Shown here: piece after piece, positions 48,801-59,600 of the stretch
How the letters are laid out: the number at the start of each line of letters is the position of its first letter
Numbering within the stretch: position 1 is the stretch's first letter
Origin: Dichomitus squalens LYAD-421 SS1
Taxonomy: Eukaryota > Basidiomycota > Agaricomycetes > Polyporales > Polyporaceae
NCBI RefSeq assembly: GCF_000275845.1
Contig: NW_006766888.1
Span: forward strand, 394,622-458,621
DNA length: 64,000 nucleotides
Reading direction: 5' to 3'
Position numbers and translations under genes: made by a program
Notes under the pieces: generated by a model
Databases searched by the model: none
Told to the model about the DNA's origin: nothing
Seen by the model: the letters and a program-made list of their open reading frames with translations, nothing else

Positions 48801-50237
48801 GCTATGGGAGACGAGACGTGCATCGGCTTACCACCGTTCGTCGTCTGGCTGATCCTGGAGTCCGCTGGCTAGTATTAGGTCACGAACCATGACGCCTCGC
48901 CAGAGAGACGTCGACACGGCGGCAGCCGTATAGTTGAAAGCGGAGGTTTTCTTGATCATGTTGAGCTCCTTGCGACGATCTGTTCGAGGTCATGAGGCCG
49001 TCCGTGCCAGCACGTAGGAGGAATGAACTTACTTCCGTCACAGCCGAATGTCACTGGAATCTCGACGGTCCTGAATCCGCCAAAGGCAATCTCGTCCATC
49101 GTCCAGTCCTTGGGACAGGCGATCAAACCCTCTGGCTCGGAAAACACAGACAGTTTGTGCATTTCCCAAGTTAGCTGAGGCACTGAGCCGTGGCTGCGAC
49201 AGTAATGAACCCTACGGGTGTAGAGAAGAGCTCAGGGTAGTACATACAAGGTGCATATATGCGCTACTTACTTTGTTGGAGTAATCATCCCTGCATCGTA
49301 GAGATCGACGAGATTCGGTTCGGCGTTGAACGGGTGCTTCCCAGTTAGACGGAGCAAGCCGAGCGAGCGAGGAATCCAAGAGTCCGGTGTTGTTCTGAAA
49401 TGAGGTCAGCAAGCTTGATGATGATAGAGCGCAATCGACGTACTGGTCGTCGATACTCAGATGGCTTTCGAGTTGCTTGGCGGCATCGGCGTCCAAGATC
49501 TTCAGTTCACCCTGAGGCTGGCCTGGATTGTTCTTGAACGACTCGACTTGACGCATCTCTTCGAAGAGTTTATCAAGGAACGCCTGTTGCTCGGCGGTCA
49601 ACTTGGGGCCCTGTTGCTTCTCCTCATCGTTCTCCTTGTCTTCTTTGCTGGTCCCTTCTTCTTCCGTGCTCTGTGGCTTGTCTGTATCGTCCTCCTTCTT
49701 CTCATCCGGCATTTTCTTTCCAGGCCATTGCTGACCCTTGATCTCGCTCTCCGCCGCTGGCAAGACGTAGCGTGCAAAGGCATGATTCTAGGTGATGTCA
49801 ACCAAAAGCCTACAGCGCGGGCTTGAAAGAGCTCACCATAGGGTGCATGATCTTGTAGCTATGCTGCAATGAGCACAAAAGAGTACGAAGAGCAACGCAA
49901 AAACATACTCCGGGGTGGCTTTCTTGACATCGCGTACGCTGACCACCGCGTTCGGATCGGCGAGTCGCTTCCTCCAGCCCGAGGGGTCATCGTCGGACCC
50001 GCCATAGTCGGCGGCGGTTTGGTGTGAGAGGGTTTCGGTGCTCCGGCTGACGCTATTAGTACCCGCCCTGCGGGACCTGTCGCCGTAGTGGTCTGCGATG
50101 CTAAGCGGGCGGTGTCTCTCGATGGTATCTCGCCCGCCTGCCTTCTGAGCGGCATCGTAGACATCAGCGGGCGCGAGCTTGACGTCGTGGCTCTTGGGCC
50201 AGGGAGGTGAGAGGAGTTCCTTGGTCCAATTAGGCAT
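45865..50237 (-). CDS. niaD: Nitrate reductase [NAD(P)H], copy 1
   Basis: A multi-exon gene (first exon 50237-49909, then a 22-nt exon 49858-49837). Domains in order: an N-terminal extension including an acidic Lys/Glu-rich insert (near 49.6-49.7 kb); sulfite-oxidase-like Mo-cofactor domain with IPVTFGCDG then NRRKELNM across an intron (Mo-ligand Cys codon 49040-49042), GVMVRDLIL, NGRVLHPDHGYPLR and IPGWVGGRQVKWLKK; the Mo-domain dimerisation region with VELSLDGGATWKYCF; cytochrome b5 with the heme ligand motif WHPGG (His codon 47317-47319); and an FAD/NADH ferredoxin-reductase-like module (LRPYTPTRPV, GGTVSNYLD, GEEIDIRGPGGG, VAGGSGLTP, LLCGPPGLVEKGALPGL) ending GVFGY. It reduces nitrate to nitrite in the cytosol, the first step of nitrate assimilation. 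All cofactor motifs are intact. A paralog lies at 56668-61082. Confidence 0.92.
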
Positions 50238-51238
50238 GACAAAGGTCAGGTTCAAGCAGCACAGGCGAGCTGTCTATGTTTGAAAACATGGCTGGCTAAT
50301 AGAGGGAAGGCGGGTGTGACCTCATAGCTTGAAGTCGATGACAGGTAAGCAGCGACGATTGACAGCTTAGCCTGTGTGACATAGTGGCCGACAGCAGCCG
50401 TTGTGCTATGCTTTCCATCTCCGATCCACACTAAGGAGACACAACCAAACCCAACTCTGGCCGATTGTCACTGGCGCGGAATAGTACGCCCCAAACCTTT
50501 TGAGCGACGCAAATTTCCCATACACTTTTACAATGTCGGAAAGAAATTGAGCGCACCAAGACCGGTTGAGACATGCGCCGTGTGCAGGTTGACAAACATG
50601 ATTGGAGAGGATTGAGCTCGTACGGAGAGTATTCTTCAACGTGGACGAACAGGCGTAGGTGCTCCTTCCGCCAATATTGGGCGCCTCAATTGTTCCGGGG
50701 TTCAGGCCCAACTCTGTAGGCGCTCACCAACCCGGTTCAGTTCGTATTCGCAGCCTCCCTCTCGCCACCAAGTCCTGAGGCTGTCTTGTTACACATGGCC
50801 GATGCTTGCCATCGCCTCATCGCCTCATCGTCAGTGCGACAAGCTGAAATGAACATAGAGACCCACAAGTGAAAGTGAGGGCCTTTGTTGTGGACGACAT
50901 AATTAAACGTACCAGCACCGCGCAACCGAGTGACAAGGATGATCGTAACCTATCTGCAACCTGGTGCGTCTTGAGTCAAGCGGCTGTTATTGTTCACAAT
51001 TGGTCTCCAAGCTGCAGTACGAGCTCTTGAGGGAGGCGCAACGCGACATTACAGTCACTCCGAAGCCGGCGTTGAGGGCCAGTCTCAGTATTTAAGGTCA
51101 TAGGAGGTCAGGTGAAGGGCCACCACTACCCCATAGTAGATGATCAAAACCATATCCAGATGGCGATTCATTCTGCTCAGGACAATCAAGGTATGTCCGT
51201 TCCTGCTGTGAACAGGACACAGACTGAGTCCGTACGGC
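50238..51238. other. Promoter region between nitrate reductase 1 and an F-box pseudogene
   Basis: It is 1 kb between divergent genes. I looked for HGATAR sites of the AreA/Nit2 type close to the nitrate reductase start and saw none within the first ~200 bp. No ORF is supported. Confidence 0.45.
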
Positions 51239-52090
51239 ATGACAGTACCCCCTCAGAGTCCCCCGCAGTCGTCCCGCATTTCAGGACTGGGCATTTGTGC
51301 CCTCCCAGCGGAACTGATGCTCCTAGTGTTCCAGGCGGTTGCACCACCCGAATTCGACCCTCTCTTTGGCGTCGACGTGTATCGGATTAATTCTAAACGG
51401 TGGCTCCCTCTGCGACTTGTCTGCTGTCAGTGGCGCGAGCTCGTGGATACCCACTGTCGTGACTTCTGGCGAGCAATTGACATCACCGGCAATTCGGAAT
51501 GGATACGTCTCTGTCTCGCCAGAACAGCCGCGAGGGCATCCTCGCGCTCAGGTCTGAGCTCAAGCTATCCGTCGTCCTCCCGCTCGAGGACGCCGCGCGC
51601 GTCCAGTGTATCCGGGTGAGTGGCGCGACGGCTGTTCTGCAGCTTGATAAGCTGCAGCCTCTCTTCGATAAGACTCTGAGGTGTCTAGAAACTCTAGACA
51701 TCAGGATGGATGTTCTCGAGGCTCAGCACGGAGTCGTCCTCACCGAGTTTCTCAATATCGACGAGAAGCGCCTCCCCGCTCTCCGATCCCTCTCCCTGAA
51801 GGGCGTATATATTCCCTGGAACTCTGAATTCCTGCGCGATTTGCACGATCTTTATATCACGTAGGCTTCTACTACAGATGACCAGTACCGCATGACCCAC
51901 CCTCAGGTTCTCCGCGTTCTCAGCGCATGCTATGTAGGCTCTCGAGCGCTCATGTTACATGTTCTCACGGACGCTTGGGATCTGGACACTACAGTCTTTA
52001 ACCGGTCCTTCGGACGCTCTTTTCGCGTTTTCGAAATTGCCGTCCTGTACGAGGAGAGATTGAAAATCGGACTAATAGATATGTTTTCGG
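51239..52090 (+). pseudogene. F-box gene fragment A, degenerate
   Basis: From ATG 51239 it encodes a good F-box (ICALPAELMLLVFQAVAPPE, RWLPLRLVCCQWRELVDTHC, FWRAIDI) matching the intact gene at 54462. About 18 codons are missing and the frame shifts near 51530. The homology goes on in another frame (ELKLSVVLPLEDAARVQCIR, LNIDEKRLPALRSLSLKG, VYIPWNSEFLRDLHDLYIT) up to a TAG at 51862-51864. It continues past that stop (MTHPQVLRVLSACY ... FRVFEIAVLYEERLK) and ends near 52090. So the copy is truncated at roughly 60% of the intact gene's length and carries at least a frameshift and a stop. Confidence 0.72.
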
Positions 52091-52719
52091 TATGTCTATA
52101 GTACAACTTGAAAGTGTTTTTTCACCTATCGTCTTCATACAATAGGGGATCGGAAGGTTTTATGTCGGGAACTGTTATCAGTGGGCCCTCAGTCCTTCGG
52201 ACAGTCACAGTCACGTATAGATATACCCAAACGGGACGATTATAATCTAATCAGGCCTAGATATGGTAATCAACATCCATCATCCTCCTGCTCCTTTCCG
52301 TCGCTTTTAGAAGGTGTGACCGAGCGCTTCATTCGCCAAACGTCTCCTTCAGTCGCTCGTAAGATCGCGACATTGGTGAGCACATTCTAAGCACGATAAG
52401 TATATAAATCACAGCGGTGTCAAATTAAGACACCCATTGACATACCATTTCAATCTGTAGAGACCGCAACAACGACATTGCTCACAGACATTGCTCACAA
52501 AAGCCAAAACAACCCCAAAATGGCAGATTTTAGGTGGAGATGTTAATTTATATTCTTGTATAGACCACGCGAGCACACGAAAATCAATAAATAGTGTACT
52601 ATATGCCATAGGATGACATTGAGATACACAGAATTGAAGAGGGAGCCGAAGGGGACGCAGGATTGAGGGAGCGTCCGAGGGACCCATGGTGTCCGAAGGA
52701 CCGGTTAAAGACTGTATAC
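52091..52719. other. AT-richer spacer between F-box fragments
   Basis: About 630 bp unlike any part of the intact F-box gene and visibly more AT-rich than its surroundings (for example 52500-52620). A minus-strand frame runs through it but has no domain. It may be 3' sequence of fragment A's ancestor or an inserted segment. Confidence 0.4.
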
Positions 52720-53397
52720 TAGAACGCTGCGATATAATCTCCCTGCCTGACTTGCGTTGCTTCTGGTACTCGGACATGTGCAGGGTTATGAAGATCGCGA
52801 ACATGACCCCTTCTTCCCCATCCTCGCGCACGTCCGGTACCCCGAGCACTGCTCCAATATCTTGCACGCGGGAGAGTCCAAAACCTCGTACAGATCCATC
52901 AGCTCGTCCCGGACGATACGGAATGCTTCTCAATTTTTTATACCGCAAGGGAAGCTTTTTAATGGGGGCCTGGTGACTTCCACTGCACAACCGCCTCATC
53001 GTCCAATGGCTCGCCTCAGGGAATGCTCGCGGTCGAGATCGGATTCCCGTACGCCCCTGACCCTCCCCAGGATTCTGCACAGGGCGAGGACTCCGAAGGT
53101 CGAAGGCGCATTAGTCTCGTTCTGTTCTCACCTCCACCGCGCCCCGTTGGGGTTGCGGCACAGCAGGCGCATCAGCAAGGATGCATATGGGGCGCTGTTC
53201 CGCACATTCCCTGCCTCCTAGAGCTAAAGCTCAAGTGTCATTGGCAGCAGCGTGAGGTCTCGGACACGCGGACGGAGGTCTGCAAAGTACTGGCCGTCCT
53301 GGCCGAGATCCGAGAGAGTACAGCAGCGCCGGGAGGGGGGACTGAGGGAGTGCATCTCTCGGGTTTGCGGGTTCTTCTGTTCGAGGAAGTCTTTTGA
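52720..53397 (+). pseudogene. F-box gene fragment B, degenerate
   Basis: Homology to the intact gene at 54462 restarts at LPDLRCFWYSDM, then FFPILAHVRYPEHCSN (compare LFHVLAHVRFPEHCCI), RISKDAYGALFRTFP (compare LISEGAYLSAFRVFP) and finally LSGLRVLLFEEVF (compare PNLRILRFRDVF). These pieces fall in different frames, so several indels are present, and no F-box part precedes them. The start of B repeats the part of the parent that fragment A ends with, so B is a separate truncated copy and not the continuation of A. Confidence 0.65.
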
Positions 53398-54461
53398 TCT
53401 GACGAGCTACTAGAACAGCTTGGGCTGTGCCAACAGATTTGCCAAAGTCACGGCACGGCTCCAGTGCAGGTTGATTTGGGCAATCCTCGCAAGTAGGATG
53501 AAAACAGGATGAAGAGGCCAGTTCATTCACACACATAGCTCTTTGAATTGAGAGCAGTCATCTTGTAGTAGTCTTGCATACGATAGAAATCAGCTCAGAA
53601 TTTTAGAGGAGAGAATGAGATGAGACGATGCGGATGCCTCAGAGCAGGATCACGAACCTCTGAGGGGATGTGATACTATTCGCTGCGACAACGCCTTTGC
53701 ACATGAGTTGTTGTATCCGATTCTTCAGTGACAAGACCCAATCGAGAGCGAAGGACTGTTACTGCGGAGAGGGAGGAAGGGAAGCGCGCCCACAACATGC
53801 ACTCGGCAGTTTGTTTCTCCTCGGGCCGGTTGGACGTTCACAGCCACAGAAGCGTTGAGCGATTCCGCCCTCTTGCAAGTTGCCGCCATGACGCCGCGCC
53901 CGGTCCAAGCAAGTGAGGATTGCTCTACACGCCCCTCGCCTAAGGATGACACGCTGGCAATTGTCGGATCCAGTAGATGGCAACGTCCATAGGTGAGAAG
54001 TACTGGTTCTCTCTGTCGCTCGCTCCAACTCGAACAAACCGGCGGTAGCTCACAATCGTACAGCTGCGAGACGAGGACTCCGGCTCAGCGCAACGCCGTC
54101 TGATACAACTCAGCAATGCTTTGCCCAGCTTGGACCCAGGTCGCTTTGTGCAGACTAGCCGTCAAGATGTCAAGCCCTCCGTCCATCTGGTAGTATCTCT
54201 GCTCCGAATACCCCAGGTTATTCACTCAAGCACCCCAAAGCGACGCACAAAACACTGCCCACCCGATCAGGCATCCGGCATAATAATCTGCAGCCGCGAT
54301 GTTCTCCCCGTATATAAGGACTGGGAGGAGAAAAGGTCAACAGTTCTTCATAGCGCTATGTCGATTCCGCGTTTCCCCAATCGTCGAGGTGTGCACGTCT
54401 TCTTGTCTCTCTCAGCAGTCGAAAACTAGACTCACATCCTGCTACTGGTCCAGCGACTCAC
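53398..54461. other. Intergenic region upstream of the intact F-box gene
   Basis: About 1 kb holding the promoter of the gene at 54462. Only short ORFs are present (for example 54121-54429) and none is recognised. Confidence 0.45.
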
Positions 54462-56078
54462 ATGAGGCCCCACCAGTGGCATAGTGGCCCTGTGGTAGGC
54501 ATCCGAACCCTCCCATCCGAGCTCATCTTGTACATCTTCGAAGACGTCCTAGGACCTACGACGTTCGGCAACATCGATCTGGATGATCCGGATAGGTATG
54601 GCCCCACGCGCTGGTTGCCCCTGAGACGCGTCTGTAGGCATTGGCGCGAGCTCGCAGACAAATATTGCCCAGCTCTCTGGCAGACGATCGATATCACTCT
54701 CAAGCGAGAGTGGGTGGAGCTCTGTCTTGCCAACTCCAAAGAGATGGGCCTGCACCTGCAGTTTCCCGCTGAATATCCTGAAGGCGAGAGACGCAACTCT
54801 GGTGGTCAACCCAGGTTCGAACCTGGACCTGAGGTATCTGTCGTACTCCCGCTCAACCACGCACAGCGCATCCAGAGCGTCTGGGTATCTGGAGAGAAGG
54901 CCATCGAACAGCTCAGCAAATTACGCGATCTGTTCAAAATGCCTCTTCCCCGTTTGGAAGAGCTGCGCGTCACGATGAGAGCTGAGAGCATCGTATTCGA
55001 CGGACCCGTTCTCACCGAGATTCTCGATATCGACTCCAGGCGCCTCCCTGCCCTCCGCATGCTCGTACTTGATGGTGTATATATTCCATGGAGCTCCGGT
55101 ATTCTGCGCAACCTACGTGCTCTCAAAATCGTCTACACGGCAAGCAGCGACCCCCGGTATTGCATGACGCTCCGCCAGTTCCTTCGCGCGCTAGGCGCGT
55201 GCCAGGCTCTCCAATACCTGTCTATCTTCATGTCGGACACTTGGTGTCAAGAAAATACGGCAAGCCCCGGTGATGCTATCACTTTGCCAAACTTGCGTCT
55301 CGTCGAAATCACATCTCTCTCCGCCCAGATGGACGCCGTCGACGAGTTGTTCCACGTTCTCGCACACGTCCGGTTCCCTGAACACTGCTGCATCAACCTC
55401 TCAACCGAGTCACAGACGCCGTTCCGGTACAATCAACTCGTCCCAAATGACGTGCAGTGCTTTCCCGTCCTTGGAAGCGCGACTGAGGCAGTCTGGGGGG
55501 GGCGTGCTCGCTTTAGCTGCCGGACTGCCCCGCGGTCCGGAGGCTCAACTCGCGGAGAGCTCGTCGTCAACGTCGACTGCATCGGTGATTGGGAGTTTCA
55601 TACCAATCCTCTTATAACCTACCACGATGGACGTCCCATCCTCCACCCATACGCTTCCATGCCGGACACGAACCCTGAGGGAACGCTCGCGGCCTTCTGC
55701 TCCTATCTCAGCCGTGCGCGCTTGACAAAGCTCACGTTGCAGTACAGCGAACTCATCAGTGAAGGCGCGTATCTGTCTGCGTTTCGCGTGTTCCCTTACC
55801 TTGTGGAGCTGGTGCTCGACTATCGCCAGCAGCAGCGGGCCTCCTCTCGGGCAGAGATTGGCAGGGCGCTCCGCGCCCTGGCCGGGCAGATAGGACCCTC
55901 ACCAGGCGCGCTAGCGGCGAGAACCGGGGAAGTCCCTCTCCCGAATCTGCGCATTCTGCGCTTCAGGGATGTGTTCTGGTACAACGAGCTGCCCAACCAT
56001 GTCCAGCAGTGTCAGTGGGTTCGTCAGAGTCATGGTGCAGCTCCGCTGCAGGTTGACTTCGGCCGCCCTCGCATGTAG
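54462..56078 (+). CDS. F-box protein, intronless, intact
   Basis: One uninterrupted 538-aa frame. The F-box is near the start (IRTLPSELILYIFEDVLG, RWLPLRRVCRHWRELADKYC, ALWQTIDI). LRR-like segments follow, with regular hydrophobic strands (RLPALRMLVLDGVYIPW, ALQYLSIFMSD, LPNLRLVEITSL, ARLTKLTLQYSELI, LPNLRILRFRDVF). This is the architecture of the large 'F-box-like' family expanded in Agaricomycetes. The presumed function is substrate selection for SCF E3 ligases. Two degraded relatives precede it at 51239 and 52720. It ends 590 bp from the 3' end of nitrate reductase 2 in convergent orientation. A perfect 16-bp palindrome (CCAGGTTCGAACCTGG) lies inside at 54811-54826. Confidence 0.87.
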   Translation: MRPHQWHSGPVVGIRTLPSELILYIFEDVLGPTTFGNIDLDDPDRYGPTRWLPLRRVCRHWRELADKYCPALWQTIDITLKREWVELCLANSKEMGLHLQFPAEYPEGERRNSGGQPRFEPGPEVSVVLPLNHAQRIQSVWVSGEKAIEQLSKLRDLFKMPLPRLEELRVTMRAESIVFDGPVLTEILDIDSRRLPALRMLVLDGVYIPWSSGILRNLRALKIVYTASSDPRYCMTLRQFLRALGACQALQYLSIFMSDTWCQENTASPGDAITLPNLRLVEITSLSAQMDAVDELFHVLAHVRFPEHCCINLSTESQTPFRYNQLVPNDVQCFPVLGSATEAVWGGRARFSCRTAPRSGGSTRGELVVNVDCIGDWEFHTNPLITYHDGRPILHPYASMPDTNPEGTLAAFCSYLSRARLTKLTLQYSELISEGAYLSAFRVFPYLVELVLDYRQQQRASSRAEIGRALRALAGQIGPSPGALAARTGEVPLPNLRILRFRDVFWYNELPNHVQQCQWVRQSHGAAPLQVDFGRPRM

Positions 56079-56667
56079 GAATTGATTAGCAGCCAGACGT
56101 CGGGGCGCGTGTTTGTAGATGCATTTAGGCTTGGGTAATACACCATTTTTGGCCACGCTAGATGTACATCGGGCGCGACTGAATAGAGCTATCCAGAACA
56201 AGTAATTACTGTGTTCACCACGTCGCCACCTCGATCCTCCTAACACTGCCGGACTAAGCATCGGCTTTGAATAACTTGAGTGGTACCCCTCCCCGAGTCC
56301 TTTGAATGACTGCTTTGTACTCGTACTCATTGTTCTCCGAGTTTCTAGCGACACGCCACTACCATTGCACCGGCGCGACCGCCTCGGAAGCATACAATAC
56401 CAGGCTAGAGCAATGGGATGCGCGTTGCAGGTCCTTTGTGATAAGCGGTATAGCTTGTCACGACGTCAAGGGGGGGGGGGGGTCGGCAACATGTATGCAT
56501 CAGCGATTGCTTTGCTCAAAAGCAACGCTGCCAACGCATCTGTGGCTGGCCGAACTGGCTCGAGTGATGCCCGACTACAACCTACTATCAGAAGTGAAAT
56601 AAATGCTAGTACTACAGAACGTTACATGAATGGCGGCGGATCAACATGACGTGCACCGTGATACGAC
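56079..56667. other. Convergent 3' region with a G13 homopolymer
   Basis: It lies between the ends of the F-box gene and nitrate reductase 2. A run of 13 G sits at 56470-56482. Short plus-strand ORFs at 56302-56649 have no support. Confidence 0.5.
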
Positions 56668-59600
56668 TCAGAATATGAAAAGAGATTGCCACTCCACAAA
56701 ACCAACTGGCCGCCCACGCCACTTCGTCAAAGCTGGCGCCGCGATCTGTAACACGAGGCTATCAGGACCGCATACGAACGTTGCAACGGTGTCATGGCCT
56801 CCCATGTAGGAGGGCGCCTCGAAGTGGTCCCATCTGCGAGGTGATGTCAGCCTTGATAGATAGTTCCAAACCGGCGTGAAAACGTGCATGATCTCCGCAT
56901 TGACTCGGCCTACGATGTAGTCCTGATTCGCGCATTCATCGATCAGATGCATGACATCGGCGTGAACAGTGATAAAGCACCTTTGGGTCCAATATCCGAT
57001 GTCGTGCCTTGGAAGGGTCGGAGAGCACGTTCCAAATCTTCAGTCTGTCGCCCTTGTGCCTTTCCAGGTCTGCATACAGCAGGATGTCGTCCCCAGATGT
57101 GTTGCTGAAAGCGGCAGTCAATGATCATGAGAGTGAACGTGAGCTCATGTATGAATCTCTGCGTACCAATTGATTAGATTGAGTTGAGGCGATGTTGAAG
57201 TGGTCGACAGAACGGCGTGGATGAGCTGCCATATTGGAGTAATCCCAGTCCCGCCTGCCAGGAGGTTAATCTTTACAACGCTATAAGCATCGTGATGGCA
57301 CTACATGAAGGGGGGCGAACCTTTTCATAACGGAGTTTCTGGCCGCGAACGTCGAATACTCCGTCGGAGATGTTGTAGGTGATGTCACCCATCGGACCAC
57401 GGATGTCGATCTCCTGCCCTGGGGTTATAATGCTCCTGTGATTATGAGATAGTCATTCCTTTAAGATCACACCATACCCTTCTGCAGGCAATCTAGGTAA
57501 TTTGACACGGTGCCGCCAGGATTGGCCTTGACCTTGTCGGGAAAGTACGTCTTCACGAGCAGCTGGAAAGTCCCTCCAGTATCCTCTTCTGGCAGAATGG
57601 GGAAGATCGGCGTGTACGATCGCACCACCGCTTGATCCTCAAAGTGTACTGCGATTTGAACGTGACGACCCACAGGAAGTCCAAGTTTTGCCGGGGTGGT
57701 GCCATTTCTCGATGGGATCTCGAATGTATATCTCCTGTTCCGAGGACGTCGTCGTATGGCTACTAGAGTGATGATAGATGGAGACACCCACCTCACAGAT
57801 GAGGTCTCGTCGACGCGCTCTCGAAGCATCGCCCGGATAAATACGTCCGGTTGGAGGGCATAGCCTCGCTGCTGCTCCTTGAGACGCCGAAGCTCTTCCT
57901 TTGCACACTTATAGTCCTCTTTCATCTTGGCGACACCCTTGGCGGAAAGCCTACCAATCAAACAAAATGCCCTCATCTCGTGTGCACCTACCATCTCGGT
58001 CAGCGAAGTCGAATCATCGTAGCGCTCCCGCTGCTTACGGTTATCATGAATCTGGTCATACTGGAACAATTCCGTGAAATCAGCACGTCCGGCAACCTAA
58101 GTCTATGGGCCGTCACGTACTTCTAGGGAAGCATTCACCGTGGCCTTTCCCGCATATTTGAGCAGGACTCTGGGGCCGCCTGTTTGCAAGATGGGATCAG
58201 GCTGTGAGCCGAGTTGTGCTACGTCCACGCTGAAGGCAGGTTACCGGGATGCTGTGACAATATGGACAAGCCATTGGGTCCTCTGTTGAGGTCGTACACC
58301 TTGTCATAATCCAGTATAATCCACGCGTCATCCTGTGGGAAACGAACGCTCAACGACTATACTGACATCAGTAAATCCAAACGACATGCCAACCTCCTTG
58401 TCATGTTTTTGGACATCGTCTAGTTCGTATGTAGGCAGCTTTTTCGTCTTGTTGACAACGGACATGTCAATTCCCTCGTCTGTTGGTGGGATCATCCATC
58501 CTGTGGTTTCTTCGCCAGGGGCAACAGGATGTTGAAATCGCATCACGACGGTGGAAGTCCGGTGATCCTTGACAAGTGTGCGCCGCACACGATACCATGC
58601 ATTGCTTTCAAAGGAAATAATTAGGATTTGGAAGCGTCAACTAGAGCCAAACGATACGCTTTACTTCATCATGCCCTAAATATGGCCCTGAAGTCAGTGG
58701 TGCCCATCGCATATCACTGTCGTAGAACAGACGGACCGTTAGGGTCCTAAGATATGGTTCAGCAAAGTCATCAGGAGATTGTCCATAGCTTGGTGACCTA
58801 CCAAGTGATGTTCTCTGGCTGGAAGTTCTTCTTCTGGTCATGTGCACGCACGATGATATCCCCTGAACCGTCGACAATCTCTTGAATAGGAACATCACAC
58901 GACCTGACCGAAAGACATGAGCAAAGTCTGTTCACTTCGGAAGCGGTATAACGTACCAGAATATCCACGTCCACCACTTATCTGCGTGCCTATAAGGCAT
59001 CGAGATGTGAAGCATATGACCATATTGTTCACGGCACTGCTAATCGACAAACGCACCGGAGAGGCTTGTCGGTGAAATGCCGGAAGCAGTATTTCCACGT
59101 TTTGCCGCCGTCTACGCTCAGCTCTACACGCTCGATACGCTCTCCGCCGCCATTGTATGCGAGTCCTCTGACGGTGTACTTGCCGTTCCGGACCTTGTCC
59201 GTCAACTCGAGACGTTCATCGTGAGCTGGTTCGCAAATGACGGACTGCAATGTCTGGGTGAAGGACAATTTGGATGGGGACGACGACCGAGCATTCTCCT
59301 AATCGCTCACTTGTTCCCAACATGCGGTGCTTTCGTCCCGGAAGAATGCCTGGGCGACAGGGTCGCTCGTTGAAGTGATGAATGAAGGGACAACCTTGTT
59401 GTCGAAAAGGTCTAGGGTTCTTTGAGTCACGAGAACATGATCGAAGACGAAATACATACGATAGTAGGAGTCGTTTGGCTTCGCAGTGATCCATATCTAC
59501 CAATATTCGTGTAAGATACACTCCACGCAGCGCAGATGCATTCTGACCTTCTTGAGCCATTTGACTTGGCGACCACCCACATATCCCTGATGCACAATGA

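Noticed and set aside
54811..54826. GGTTCGAACC resembling a tRNA B box
   Set aside because: It is the core of a 16-bp palindrome inside an intact F-box coding frame. No A box or cloverleaf could be built.
57000..57030. Apparent frameshift in nitrate reductase 2
   Set aside because: A 58-nt intron (GTGCTT...AATCAG) with phase 0 on both sides joins PK to DYIVGRVNAEI in frame, so no lesion is needed.
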